From a virus, in IMG/VR virus record IMGVR_UViG_3300022916_000006, positions 1 through 64,000 of that record: DNA of 64,000 nt; one strand, given 5' to 3'. The translations under genes were made by a program, and so were the position numbers. Below, one piece after another: positions 53,409 to 61,304 of this stretch. Each line of letters starts with the position of its first letter. The first letter of the stretch is position 1. The notes below the pieces were generated by a model. The model was not told the origin of the DNA. It ran no database searches and was given only the letters and a program-made list of their open reading frames with translations.

Positions 53409-54108
53409 TATAGTACAGAATTTCATATGCACATTGGACACTCGGTTGAAAATACTACAAGACAATATATCTAAATATTCTGAAGTATTCACTGATTGTA
53501 ATTTTGTTGTTAATTTTAATGATACAGTTAATTTTGACATAATAAATCATTTATATTCAACTGAACTTGATATAAATGGTGATGTATTTCTATTCAATAA
53601 TCTAATACGAGATTGGGCATTGACTACATTATCAATGATGGAATATGTTAATACTCCATATGTATTATATCTATGTGAAGATCAAGTTCCGAATATGACC
53701 AAATTAGATTTTGATAATATTATAAATGAATTTTCAGATGAGCTGGATATGGATTATATGTTGTTAACAAGAATAGGTAAATATACAGAAGATATATATA
53801 CTAAAAATTACACTGAACATAAATATGGATATTCGTATTTATGTGAAAATGCACCACATAAGAGATTATCATTAGATGCAATATATAGAACTGATTTTTT
53901 CAAAGAACGATTGGAAGAGTTCATATTGAATCATGATAAGTGTACACATGATATACCATTTAGACAGATAAACTTACCAAATTTTTATGAAGGTTATTAT
54001 GACTTTTATAATGGAACAGCAAGATTTAGTGGAGTGAAATGTTACATACCGAAACAGAATATATTAGTGGAGTACAACGATGAACGTGAAAAATATACCT
54101 ATATCTAA
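53398..54108 (+). CDS. Possible glycosyltransferase, GT-A-like
   Basis: A 236-residue protein overlapping gmd by 11 bases. SIVQNFICTLDTRLKILQDN at the start and MMEYVNTPYVLYLCEDQVPN, with CEDQ in the place of a DxD site, resemble a divergent GT-A enzyme; DIPFRQINLPNFYEGYYDFY follows. No single motif is decisive, and the call relies partly on the surrounding cluster. It overlaps the following small gene by 29 bases. Confidence 0.55.
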   Translation: MKISIVQNFICTLDTRLKILQDNISKYSEVFTDCNFVVNFNDTVNFDIINHLYSTELDINGDVFLFNNLIRDWALTTLSMMEYVNTPYVLYLCEDQVPNMTKLDFDNIINEFSDELDMDYMLLTRIGKYTEDIYTKNYTEHKYGYSYLCENAPHKRLSLDAIYRTDFFKERLEEFILNHDKCTHDIPFRQINLPNFYEGYYDFYNGTARFSGVKCYIPKQNILVEYNDEREKYTYI

Positions 54109-54364
54109 TCCATTTTATATTATTCAATATAAACCAATGGGATTTTCTGTAAATCCAGTATATGTTGTTATTGATTTAACTCAAGTGGATGATTCAGATA
54201 TTAGAGAAGCACGAAAATTTGCAACAAAAGAATTAGCAGCCAAAGAAATACTTAATATTGTATATGAAGAAATGTTCGACATAGATGATGCGAGAGACTT
54301 GTTTACAATTATAGAGCATACTGTAGAGACAATAGAATCTACACATGTAGCTCAATTATTATGA
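54080..54364 (+). CDS. Small array-type protein (…VAQLL ending), isolated member
   Basis: A 94-residue protein with GGAG seven bases before the ATG. It starts with a strand motif FYIIQYK and ends IESTHVAQLL, with RKFATKELAAKEIL in the middle: the same start-middle-end plan as the tandem small genes at 56115-58311. It is separated from that array by the 54361 fusion gene. It overlaps its neighbours at both ends. Function unknown. Confidence 0.65.
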   Translation: MNVKNIPISNPFYIIQYKPMGFSVNPVYVVIDLTQVDDSDIREARKFATKELAAKEILNIVYEEMFDIDDARDLFTIIEHTVETIESTHVAQLL

Positions 54365-56115
54365 AAATAACAACAGTGAATACATTAGACTTTGATTTAT
54401 TAGAAATCATAAAGGATAAATCAAATAGAGTAATTGATGGAGTGAATCATGGTAGAATTACTTACTATGATCGTATAAGGGATCGATATATAAAGATATT
54501 TGATGAGGACTACTGTAGACTATCATATTTTAAGAACGCTATTAAATGTGGATATTATGATACATTAGCTCCAGCACTATCATCGGTCATATTTGATAAT
54601 GGCAATATAATTGGTTATATAACGAATGCTGGTAAAGTGTTAAATGATTTAAATCTATTAAAAGAATATGAAAATAAAATAATTGATGTATGTGATGCAA
54701 GTGGATTATTTTATTATGATTTAGTTCCAGAAAATGTAATACAATTACCAAATGGTGAGTTAAGCTTAATTGATTTGGATGGTGTATATGATATTTCAGA
54801 TTACAGTTTGATGAATTCACATAATGCAGAAATCAAACCAAATACATTAAAAAAATATATACAACAAAAATGGAGTGATAAATATATGAAGCCAATTAGT
54901 TTTATAATACCAAGCAGAACAAATCTAAAATATTTAAAACAAGCATATAATTCAATAAGACAAAATCTACATCCAATGCATGAAATTTGTATTGCCGATG
55001 ATGCTTCAACAGATGATACTTGGAAGTGGTTGACTGAAAAAGTCAAAACAGATGTTAATTTAAAATTATATAAAAATGAAGGTCCAGATAGATTAGGTCA
55101 CACAATATTATATGATACATTGGTGAATGAAATATCAACAAAGGATATTATCTGTATATTTCATGCTGATATGTATGCATGTAAAGGATTAGATGATGAG
55201 TTTATTAAATATCTAAAGCCAAGTGTAGTTGTGTCAGGTACTCGAATTGAACCACCATTACATCCAGACGGTCCTGAAAAGATAATAAAAGATTTTGGAA
55301 TAGAACCAGAAGAATTTAAAGAAAGTGAATTAAACGATTTTGTTGAAAATTTAAAAAATCAACATAGAACCAAATTAACAAATGGTATATTTGCACCCTG
55401 GGCTATGTATAAAGATGACTTTCAATCAATTCATGGACACGATCCATTATATGCCCCACAATCAAAAGAAGATTCGGACATCTTTAATAAGATGCATCTT
55501 GCTGGATATGATTTTATTCAGACTTGGAATGGTTTTGTATATCATATGACATGTCGTGGAAGTAGATTTGCTGATGGTGCAAAGAGAAATCCAAATGGTG
55601 AAGTATTTATGAAAAATCGTGAGACTGATGAATGGTTGACTCAGAATAAAAAATCACATAGAAACTTCATTCGTAAATGGAGCTCAACGGTATTACATGA
55701 TGCATATTTGAAACCAATAGTAAAGAATAAATATAATATTGGATTAGTAATATCAAATGCTAACTATGAATTAATTGAAATACTTGAACCATTCTTTGCA
55801 ACATTATATGTAGATTGTGATTTTAAAATATATGTTGACAATGAACAACCAAACACATTATATTCAATGATGGATAGAGTACAGAATATTGATGTTACAC
55901 CACATAATGATATTGTTGTAGAATTCGATGCATCAAAATTAACAAATGAATTGCTCAATGAATTCTTGATAAAATTATCAGATGTGATTGCAGATTCTGG
56001 TGAAATTGGTGAGTTCGAATATGAGATATTTAAAATAAAAATAAAAAGTGTTTCATCATATCAAAAAGATTTATTATATTATGATAACAATATAATCAAT
56101 AAAAGAGCGTTTTAA
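54361..56115 (+). CDS. Kinase-like domain fused to GT2 glycosyltransferase
   Basis: A 584-residue protein. Residues 1-150 look like a small protein- or sugar-kinase fold: Lys45 in RYIKIFD, YYDLVPENVIQLPNG (D120...N125, the catalytic loop) and LIDLDGVYDI (D138/D140, metal loop). From about residue 172 a GT2 domain begins (PISFIIPSRTNLKYLKQAYN, CIADDASTDDTWKWL, CIFHADMYACKGLD with the DxD-like HADM). The last ~120 residues are a separate strand-rich domain. A kinase-glycosyltransferase fusion would phosphorylate and glycosylate the same sugar. This is inference. Confidence 0.75.
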   Translation: MKITTVNTLDFDLLEIIKDKSNRVIDGVNHGRITYYDRIRDRYIKIFDEDYCRLSYFKNAIKCGYYDTLAPALSSVIFDNGNIIGYITNAGKVLNDLNLLKEYENKIIDVCDASGLFYYDLVPENVIQLPNGELSLIDLDGVYDISDYSLMNSHNAEIKPNTLKKYIQQKWSDKYMKPISFIIPSRTNLKYLKQAYNSIRQNLHPMHEICIADDASTDDTWKWLTEKVKTDVNLKLYKNEGPDRLGHTILYDTLVNEISTKDIICIFHADMYACKGLDDEFIKYLKPSVVVSGTRIEPPLHPDGPEKIIKDFGIEPEEFKESELNDFVENLKNQHRTKLTNGIFAPWAMYKDDFQSIHGHDPLYAPQSKEDSDIFNKMHLAGYDFIQTWNGFVYHMTCRGSRFADGAKRNPNGEVFMKNRETDEWLTQNKKSHRNFIRKWSSTVLHDAYLKPIVKNKYNIGLVISNANYELIEILEPFFATLYVDCDFKIYVDNEQPNTLYSMMDRVQNIDVTPHNDIVVEFDASKLTNELLNEFLIKLSDVIADSGEIGEFEYEIFKIKIKSVSSYQKDLLYYDNNIINKRAF

Positions 56116-56390
56116 TGAAATATCCATGTTATATAGTCAAGATGAAGTCAACCAACAATATGGCGTTTAGTTGTAGTCCAGCATATTTAACCAAAGCATC
56201 AACAGGTGTTGTGACTGGTAAAATATGGATAGATTCTAATATTAATGATGCTATTAGATTTGAAAGAAACGTAGATATAAAAAACTTACATAAACATGAA
56301 ATTCCAATTAATTTATCAATATTAGTGGCTAAATATGGCGAACCAATGAAAATAAATTCAGAAGCTGAATGGGTAGCAATGATGTTATGA
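56115..56390 (+). CDS. Small array protein, first in the run
   Basis: A 91-residue protein beginning at the last base of the preceding stop. It begins MKYPCYIVKMK and ends SEAEWVAMML, a variant of the YYII ... ENELVAHLL plan of the following genes. Its middle (DAIRFERNVDIKNLHKHEIP) is longer than in the later members. It overlaps the next gene by four bases (ATGA). Confidence 0.65.
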   Translation: MKYPCYIVKMKSTNNMAFSCSPAYLTKASTGVVTGKIWIDSNINDAIRFERNVDIKNLHKHEIPINLSILVAKYGEPMKINSEAEWVAMML

Positions 56391-56605
56391 AATATTATAT
56401 GATATATGATCCAGGTATGAGTGCCACCGAATTAAAATTTGTTTTTTATAATAGAGCATTGACTGTTTATAAATATACAACTGACTTTAGCAATAGTGAT
56501 ATTGTAGTATCAGATTCTAGAGATAAATTAAATAGTAATAGTGGTAAACGTTGGGGAAATGTTAAAGTATTTTCTGAAAATGAAATTATACCATATATAT
56601 TGTAA
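56387..56605 (+). CDS. Small array protein (MKYYMIY ... ENEIIPYIL)
   Basis: A 72-residue protein starting at the ATGA overlap; an upstream in-frame ATG at 56369 is less likely because all siblings start at the overlap with a KYY(I/M)I opening. It has an Asn/Ser/Asp-rich middle and the family ending SENEIIPYIL. Unlike most siblings it is followed by a five-base gap. Confidence 0.7.
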   Translation: MKYYMIYDPGMSATELKFVFYNRALTVYKYTTDFSNSDIVVSDSRDKLNSNSGKRWGNVKVFSENEIIPYIL

Positions 56606-56610
56606 AACAT

Positions 56611-56835
56611 ATGAAATATTATATTATAAGACCCAAGACAGATATAAAAAATCCATATATTGCCCAAATGTCTAAGAATGATTATTATGCTACCCGTAAT
56701 GTTGAAGACATTGTATCATTTAAAACCAAGTCTGAAGCTCAAAGAGTGATAGCACATGAAAGTATGAGGTATCCTGAGTTCTGGTGTGATGCTTATGTGA
56801 TAGATGAAAATGAACTGATACCCCATCTGTTATGA
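56611..56835 (+). CDS. Small array protein (MKYYIIR ... ENELIPHLL)
   Basis: A 74-residue protein: opening strand MKYYIIRPK, middle VEDIVSFKTKSEAQRVIAHE (a strand then helix with conserved F-x-(S/T)-K), end DENELIPHLL. The middle closely matches the next gene (RITAFKSKTQAQNIITAG). It overlaps the next gene by ATGA. Function unknown. Confidence 0.75.
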   Translation: MKYYIIRPKTDIKNPYIAQMSKNDYYATRNVEDIVSFKTKSEAQRVIAHESMRYPEFWCDAYVIDENELIPHLL

Positions 56836-57062
56836 AATATTATATTATACGAATAAGTGATAATGAAAACCATTACAAATATGTTATGACAAGTGGATCA
56901 GGGTTACATTATGGGGCATCACCAGACTATACAAGGATAACAGCATTCAAGTCCAAAACACAAGCACAAAACATAATAACTGCAGGCTGTAAACGTGATA
57001 TGAATTTTTGGCATGATATGGTGGTAGTAAATGAGAATGAATTGGTTGCACATATTTTATGA
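56832..57062 (+). CDS. Small array protein (MKYYIIR ... ENELVAHIL)
   Basis: A 76-residue protein, the clearest sibling of the preceding one: MKYYIIRIS at the start, FKSKTQAQNIITAGCKRDMN with FWHDMVVV in the middle (compare FWCDAYVI in its neighbour), and NENELVAHIL at the end. The pair looks like a recent duplication by sequence pattern. It overlaps the next gene by four bases. Confidence 0.75.
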   Translation: MKYYIIRISDNENHYKYVMTSGSGLHYGASPDYTRITAFKSKTQAQNIITAGCKRDMNFWHDMVVVNENELVAHIL

Positions 57063-57313
57063 AACGTTATTATATTGTATGGAAATATGTTGATATTGAT
57101 AAGAGTTCAGTTGGAAATTGGCTCTGGCATTATGCTTACATGCGTAAGTATGTAATTGATGATGAACATGATGTTTTTTATTGGACATTTAATATAAATG
57201 AAGCACGGGTTTTTAATTATAAACTTTATGCTAAATGGTACATGTGGAGTCGAAAACGAACAGCTCATATGTGTATATTATCAGAACAAGAATTAGTATT
57301 GAAATTATTATGA
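57059..57313 (+). CDS. Small array protein (MKRYYIV ... EQELVLKLL)
   Basis: An 84-residue protein rich in Trp and Tyr: MKRYYIVWKYVD at the start, WTFNINEARVFNYKLYAKWY in the middle and SEQELVLKLL at the end. It keeps the family start and end but the middle is diverged. It overlaps the next gene by four bases. Confidence 0.7.
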   Translation: MKRYYIVWKYVDIDKSSVGNWLWHYAYMRKYVIDDEHDVFYWTFNINEARVFNYKLYAKWYMWSRKRTAHMCILSEQELVLKLL

Positions 57314-57522
57314 ACAAATATTATATTGTATATCGTGTTAGTAGCTCAAATGAGTACGTATATAGAGGATCGAATGGGTGGTTGAGTACAACAAATGATA
57401 GAAAAATTATACCATATGAATCATATGAACATGCTATGGTGGATTATGTTGGGTTGCATTGGGATATAGCGGATAACACATCAATAATGGATGAAATTGA
57501 ATTGCTTGCTAAATTATTATGA
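57310..57522 (+). CDS. Small array protein (MNKYYIV ... EIELLAKLL)
   Basis: A 70-residue protein starting at the ATGA overlap (57310); an in-frame ATG at 57235 would lie inside the preceding gene. It opens MNKYYIVYRVSS, has YESYEHAMVDYVGLHWD in the middle and ends MDEIELLAKLL. It overlaps the next gene by ATGA. Confidence 0.7.
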   Translation: MNKYYIVYRVSSSNEYVYRGSNGWLSTTNDRKIIPYESYEHAMVDYVGLHWDIADNTSIMDEIELLAKLL

Positions 57523-57833
57523 ACAAAACGCTCAAACCAAGAATATATCCATATTATGTATTAAGATTAAAAGATGGTAAAAAAGGATATGCATCTCAAG
57601 TACATCATCGTAAAACATCTCACATATTTAGACGACAATTTGGATCATTTAAACAAACAGTCAAGCGACCTAAGATAATACATTCAGTGGATATGTTGGA
57701 AGCTCATAAATTTAAAACCTTTATTGAAGCATATGCTATGTGCAATATTAGTGTGAAATGGACCAATGAAGATAGTTTATATGATATAATTAAAATATCA
57801 GATGAAGCATGTGAAATGGTATATTTATTATGA
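57519..57833 (+). CDS. Small array protein, longer and divergent
   Basis: A 104-residue protein, longest of the array. It has a very basic N-terminal extension (MNKTLKPRIYPYYVLRLKDG) and a KKGYASQVHHRKTSH segment before the family-like middle (AHKFKTFIEAYAMCN) and an ending DEACEMVYLL in place of ENELVAYLL. It is still recognisably of the same plan and keeps both ATGA overlaps. Confidence 0.65.
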   Translation: MNKTLKPRIYPYYVLRLKDGKKGYASQVHHRKTSHIFRRQFGSFKQTVKRPKIIHSVDMLEAHKFKTFIEAYAMCNISVKWTNEDSLYDIIKISDEACEMVYLL

Positions 57834-58072
57834 AACATTATATAATATATAAAGATGAAAGAGATAGTGGATATGTTCAATATGATATTACGGCAAATTC
57901 TTATGAATTAACTAAAAATATTAATAATATTATTGGATTTGATTCCAAAAGAAAAGCACAATTTATGATTACAGAGAGAATTAATTATTGTATTAAGCGT
58001 GGGTATAATTATCACTTCTGGAGTTATGTAACAATAGTGACAGAAAGTGAATTGGTTGCATATTTATTATGA
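57830..58072 (+). CDS. Small array protein (MKHYIIY ... ESELVAYLL)
   Basis: An 80-residue protein: MKHYIIYKDE start, NNIIGFDSKRKAQFMITERI middle with the F-x-S-K-x2-A pattern, HFWSYVTIVTESELVAYLL end. FW before the last strand is shared with the siblings at 56611 and 56832. It overlaps the next gene by four bases. Confidence 0.75.
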   Translation: MKHYIIYKDERDSGYVQYDITANSYELTKNINNIIGFDSKRKAQFMITERINYCIKRGYNYHFWSYVTIVTESELVAYLL

Positions 58073-58311
58073 AATATTATATTATAGCAATAAAGGGTGA
58101 TACAACATATTACAGATCATATTTCTTAAGGAGACATGAAGATATATATTCATACTGGTCAATAAAATTTAAAAAAGCAATAGAATTTATATCTAGGGAT
58201 GAAGCAACTAAGTTTACAAAAACTCATAGCTATAAATATACAGTTGGTGTACCATCTATGAGTGATCTTAAAATTGTATCAGAAACTGAATTAGTTGCAT
58301 ATTTATTATAG
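58069..58311 (+). CDS. Small array protein, last in the run (MKYYIIA ... ETELVAYLL)
   Basis: An 80-residue protein: MKYYIIAIKGD start, KAIEFISRDEATKFTKTHSY middle, SETELVAYLL end, identical over its last six residues to the preceding gene. It ends with TAG and is followed by a 35-base gap, so it closes the array. Confidence 0.75.
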   Translation: MKYYIIAIKGDTTYYRSYFLRRHEDIYSYWSIKFKKAIEFISRDEATKFTKTHSYKYTVGVPSMSDLKIVSETELVAYLL

Positions 58312-58346
58312 TGTAAGAGAATAACATATGAATAAGGAAAATTAAA

Positions 58347-58493
58347 ATGACAAAGGTGGATTACAATGCCTTTGATGATGATAAGAATGACGGCTTTAAA
58401 AAAAGCAAGAAGCGCATCAAACGAATAAAAAAACGAAAAAGTGGCTATGATAAGAAATCATCAGATCACAGAAAAAACAAACCAAAGAGGTAA
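58347..58493 (+). CDS. Tiny, very basic protein
   Basis: A 48-residue protein with AAGGA (58334-58338) eight bases before the ATG. After an acidic start (VDYNAFDDDKNDGF) it is almost all Lys and Arg (KKSKKRIKRIKKRKSGYDKK), so it probably binds nucleic acid or an acidic partner. It fills most of the 58312-58498 gap. Its short length keeps confidence modest. Confidence 0.55.
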   Translation: MTKVDYNAFDDDKNDGFKKSKKRIKRIKKRKSGYDKKSSDHRKNKPKR

Positions 58494-58498
58494 GTTAC

Positions 58499-58723
58499 AT
58501 GTTGGATTTTTCAAGAATGATAGCATTTGTTGAAAATGGTGTAAAGAAGATAAAATTACCAAAATTATGCGTAATTGGAATTCATAAATTTTCAAAGTGG
58601 GAAATTGTGGACGAAGGTGATCGTATTAATAATATATCAAAAGCACCAATTGGCAGATATATAGAACAAAAAAAAGAATGCCCAAAATGTGGTATAGTAA
58701 AACTTAGAATAGAACTTTCTTAA
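58499..58723 (+). CDS. Small zinc-site protein
   Basis: A 74-residue protein starting six bases after the previous stop. LPKLCVIGIHKFSKWEIVDE, then ECPKCGIVKLRIEL, gives one CxxC near the C-terminus plus a Cys and His before it that may complete a zinc site. The C...GIH-F-S-K-W...CPKCG pattern is common in small phage proteins. Function unknown. Confidence 0.65.
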   Translation: MLDFSRMIAFVENGVKKIKLPKLCVIGIHKFSKWEIVDEGDRINNISKAPIGRYIEQKKECPKCGIVKLRIELS

Positions 58724-58751
58724 ATAAAACAAAAAAAGGATATATAATTAT

Positions 58752-58964
58752 ATGGAAAATGATGCAGTAGATGTCGGTCAAGTAGACTGGGAAAAAGAGA
58801 GATTTGGAATGGTGGATGAATCAACAATATTTTGGTTAAAACCAAGAGTTGGGCACTTAGAACCATCATTTAGAAAATTAGATGATAATCATGCAATGAA
58901 TTTAAGGAGTAGAGCTACGATACTATTACAGTATGATTCTACAATATATCTGAAAGAATATTAA
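58752..58964 (+). CDS. Small phage protein of unknown function
   Basis: A 70-residue acidic protein with AAAAGGA upstream. VGQVDWEKERFGMVDESTIF followed by WLKPRVG matches a short protein pattern seen in T4-like phages. No motif with known activity is visible. Next gene starts four bases later. Confidence 0.6.
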   Translation: MENDAVDVGQVDWEKERFGMVDESTIFWLKPRVGHLEPSFRKLDDNHAMNLRSRATILLQYDSTIYLKEY

Positions 58965-58967
58965 ACA

Positions 58968-59498
58968 ATGTGTGATAATGGAGAAAAATTAAAACCAACG
59001 TTATTACCAATAAAATTACCAAATAAGCATCTACCATTAACCAAAGAGTTAATATTAGAAGCTCAAAGGCATACAAAATCTGGTGGAGCAGCCGCTAGAT
59101 TTCTTGGTGTTCATATTGTCACATATACAAAATATGCAAGAATATATGGAATATATGAATCACATAAAAATCAAAGTGGATTTGGAATTAGAAAAGGTAG
59201 AGCCGCACCAAAATTTGAAATGAGTAGAATATTCGATGGTGAACGACCACATAGATTTAATTGGAGATATTTTAAACGTAGATTGGTTGAAGAAGGATAT
59301 TTCAAAGAAGAATGTGGTATATGTGGATTCAATGAGATCAATTTAAATTCAGGTAGAGTGTGTCTTCATGTTGATACTGTGAATGGTGATCGTACTGATT
59401 TAGCATATGATAATGTAAGATTATTATGTCTTAATTGCTACGTGTCAAATAATGGATATTTACCAGCATCACCATTAAAGATATTTTGTGGTTGGTAA
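58968..59498 (+). CDS. HTH + degenerate HNH-like protein
   Basis: A 176-residue protein. Residues 25-68 (LILEAQRHTKSGGAAARFLG, then VHIVTYTKYARIYGIYE) form a helix-turn-helix-like segment. The C-terminal part has CGICGFNE, then CLHVDTVNGDRTDLAYDNVR and LLCLNCYV: two CxxC pairs and the D-N core of HNH zinc nucleases, but the catalytic His-His pair is not clear. Such proteins are frequent in T4-like phages and may be DNA-binding nucleases or regulators. Activity is uncertain. Confidence 0.65.
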   Translation: MCDNGEKLKPTLLPIKLPNKHLPLTKELILEAQRHTKSGGAAARFLGVHIVTYTKYARIYGIYESHKNQSGFGIRKGRAAPKFEMSRIFDGERPHRFNWRYFKRRLVEEGYFKEECGICGFNEINLNSGRVCLHVDTVNGDRTDLAYDNVRLLCLNCYVSNNGYLPASPLKIFCGW

Positions 59499-59681
59499 AT
59501 GTTTAAAATCAATGATATGGTGCGAATTAAAATTGATGTATATATAAATAAGAAAAGAGTTTTAAAGTATGGTGATTTAGTTGTAATATTAGGTATGGGA
59601 TATCCAGATAAAGATTTATGTGTGGGTACCAGTGACGATAGAATATATTATATTGATGATTACCAAGTAGAAGAAGAATGA
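59499..59681 (+). CDS. Small SH3/KOW-like protein
   Basis: A 60-residue protein with the start directly after the previous stop. FKINDMVRIKIDVYINKKRV, YGDLVVILGMGYPDK and YYIDDYQVEEE follow the strand pattern of a small SH3- or KOW-like barrel. Such domains bind proteins or nucleic acids. No partner can be read. Confidence 0.6.
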   Translation: MFKINDMVRIKIDVYINKKRVLKYGDLVVILGMGYPDKDLCVGTSDDRIYYIDDYQVEEE

Positions 59682-59690
59682 GAAAGAAAA

Positions 59691-60065
59691 ATGATAAAGT
59701 TACAATTAGAGACTATTAGAAATATAATTCAACATTATGATGTGGAATGTTCTGTGATCATCACATCCAATGCAGATTTCTATGCTATGTACAATGTGGA
59801 CACAAACACTATTACGATATCGAGAGATGATAATAACTCAATAGCCAGATTAGTGAAATCACTATTGCATGAAATTCAACATGCAATCACTGCTAAAGAA
59901 CTTGGTAAAGAAAAATATAAAATTGATTATGAATTGGAAATGGAAGTGTTAATGCAAAAAGGATACTCTCATGAAAAAGCATATAAAAATAATAAATATG
60001 AGAAGATTGCCAACAAGTTTGCAAAAGATAATTTAAAAAAAATAAAAAAGTTGTTTTTTTATTGA
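59691..60065 (+). CDS. Minimal HEXXH metallopeptidase-like protein
   Basis: A 124-residue protein. LVKSLLHEIQHAITAKELGK carries an HEXXH zinc motif (HEIQH) in a helix following a strand (TNTITISRDDN). The rest is helical and Lys/Glu/Tyr-rich (KYEKIANKFAKDNLKK). Small proteins of this type can be toxin-like or anti-regulator peptidases, but no third ligand or substrate is evident. It ends with a Lys-rich tail just before a promoter-like element. Confidence 0.65.
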   Translation: MIKLQLETIRNIIQHYDVECSVIITSNADFYAMYNVDTNTITISRDDNNSIARLVKSLLHEIQHAITAKELGKEKYKIDYELEMEVLMQKGYSHEKAYKNNKYEKIANKFAKDNLKKIKKLFFY

Positions 60066-60086
60066 GTAAATATGTTATAACTTTCA

Positions 60087-60115
60087 TTGCATGAAAAATT
60101 GAATAAAGATAAAAT
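60087..60115 (+). promoter_or_regulatory. Sigma70-type promoter before the MoxR gene
   Basis: TTGCAT (60087-60092) and TAAAAT (60110-60115) are spaced by 17 bases, close to the TTGACA/TATAAT consensus. It lies in the gap before the MoxR-like gene and would drive it and the following VWA gene. Reasonable but unverified. Confidence 0.65.
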
Positions 60116-60143
60116 AGAGTTTTAAACAAAAAAGGAACCGTAA

Positions 60144-61271
60144 ATGAGAATAATCAAAACGACTGAATATGCTACCATACTGGAATTGTGCTACACTGCA
60201 AAACAGCCACTATTTATACAAGGTGGACCTGGAGTTGGTAAGAGTGAAATTCCACGACAAGTATTTTCTGAAATCGCTAAACGAGATAAACTTGAATTTG
60301 TCGAATGGGACAAATGCTCAAATGAGAAGAAGGCTAATTTATTTGTTAATCCAGATAAATATTTTGTATTTTGTGATCAGAGATTATCACAAATGGATAC
60401 GACTGATTTAGGTGGGCTACCAATGCCAAGTGAAGCAAAAGATCGACTGTTGAAAATTCCACAAGCGTGGATTGTTTATTTTTGTGATCAAAAATCAAAT
60501 GGTGTTATTTTCTTTGATGAAATTAACTTAGCACCACCTGTTGTTACTGGATCAGCATATCAGATCATTCTTGATAGATCAATGTCTGACATGAAATTAT
60601 CCGATAATGTTTATGTGATGGCTGCTGGAAATAGATCAGAAGATCAAGCGTTCACACATCAAATGCCATTGCCACTACGTGACCGATTTAATGAAATTGA
60701 AATACGACCTGATAAGAAATCTTGGGTTAGTTGGGCATCTAAAAATGGTGTGAATCCTCACTTGATTGCATTCATTAACTGGAAAGAAAGTTATCTATAC
60801 AAAGTTGATCAAAACGCATCAAATAAAAGTGTAACTCCTCGTGGTATTGTTCGGGCATCACATTTGCTTGGTGATTTGAATTTCTTGGGAAGTGTATCGA
60901 ATACAAAGAAAGCAAGATTGTATCTTGATATTTCTGTTGGTGAAGGATTCTCACAAGAGTTCATGGCTTACATCAAATATTACAAAAAACTCAAATGGGA
61001 TACTATTTACAAAAACCCAAAAGAAGCACTTGCTAAACTTGAACGAAATGAAATCTTTGCTGTTACTGGTGGATTGATTGAACATTACATGGGAACTAAA
61101 TACAGCACTGATCAAATCATCAATGTCATTAAGTACTTGGGATCAGAATTCTCAATCATGACACTACGAATGATTAAAGATACTGATGAAGCTAAATTTA
61201 TGAAAGTTGCATTGAAGAATAAAACTTTCATCTCTGAAATCACTGACGATATTAAAAAATACTTACTATAA
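60144..61271 (+). CDS. MoxR-like AAA+ ATPase
   Basis: A 375-residue AAA+ protein, starting after AAAAGGA. Walker A GGPGVGKS (27-34), Walker B GVIFFDEINLAPP, sensor-1-like MAAGNRSEDQ and LPLRDRFNEIEI with the arginine finger are all visible. Its partner is the VWA/metallopeptidase encoded 33 bases downstream. MoxR-VWA pairs act as chaperone-like complexes that insert metals or remodel proteins. Here they may modify host or virion proteins; the target is unknown. Confidence 0.88.
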   Translation: MRIIKTTEYATILELCYTAKQPLFIQGGPGVGKSEIPRQVFSEIAKRDKLEFVEWDKCSNEKKANLFVNPDKYFVFCDQRLSQMDTTDLGGLPMPSEAKDRLLKIPQAWIVYFCDQKSNGVIFFDEINLAPPVVTGSAYQIILDRSMSDMKLSDNVYVMAAGNRSEDQAFTHQMPLPLRDRFNEIEIRPDKKSWVSWASKNGVNPHLIAFINWKESYLYKVDQNASNKSVTPRGIVRASHLLGDLNFLGSVSNTKKARLYLDISVGEGFSQEFMAYIKYYKKLKWDTIYKNPKEALAKLERNEIFAVTGGLIEHYMGTKYSTDQIINVIKYLGSEFSIMTLRMIKDTDEAKFMKVALKNKTFISEITDDIKKYLL

Positions 61272-61304
61272 ATTTTAATATCAAAAAGCAAAAAGGAGAA
61301 GTGA

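Larger units (their letters stand above)
56115..58311 (+). repeat. Tandem array of nine small paralogous genes
   Basis: Nine consecutive genes of 70-104 codons share an opening strand (K-Y-Y-I-I/V), a mid-gene F-x-(S/T)-K segment and a C-terminal E-(N/S/T)-E-L-(V/I) motif, ending L-L in most. All but one junction use ATGA overlaps. A tenth copy lies apart at 54080. Divergence of the middles and retention of both ends suggest repeated duplication followed by fast change. Confidence 0.75.
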
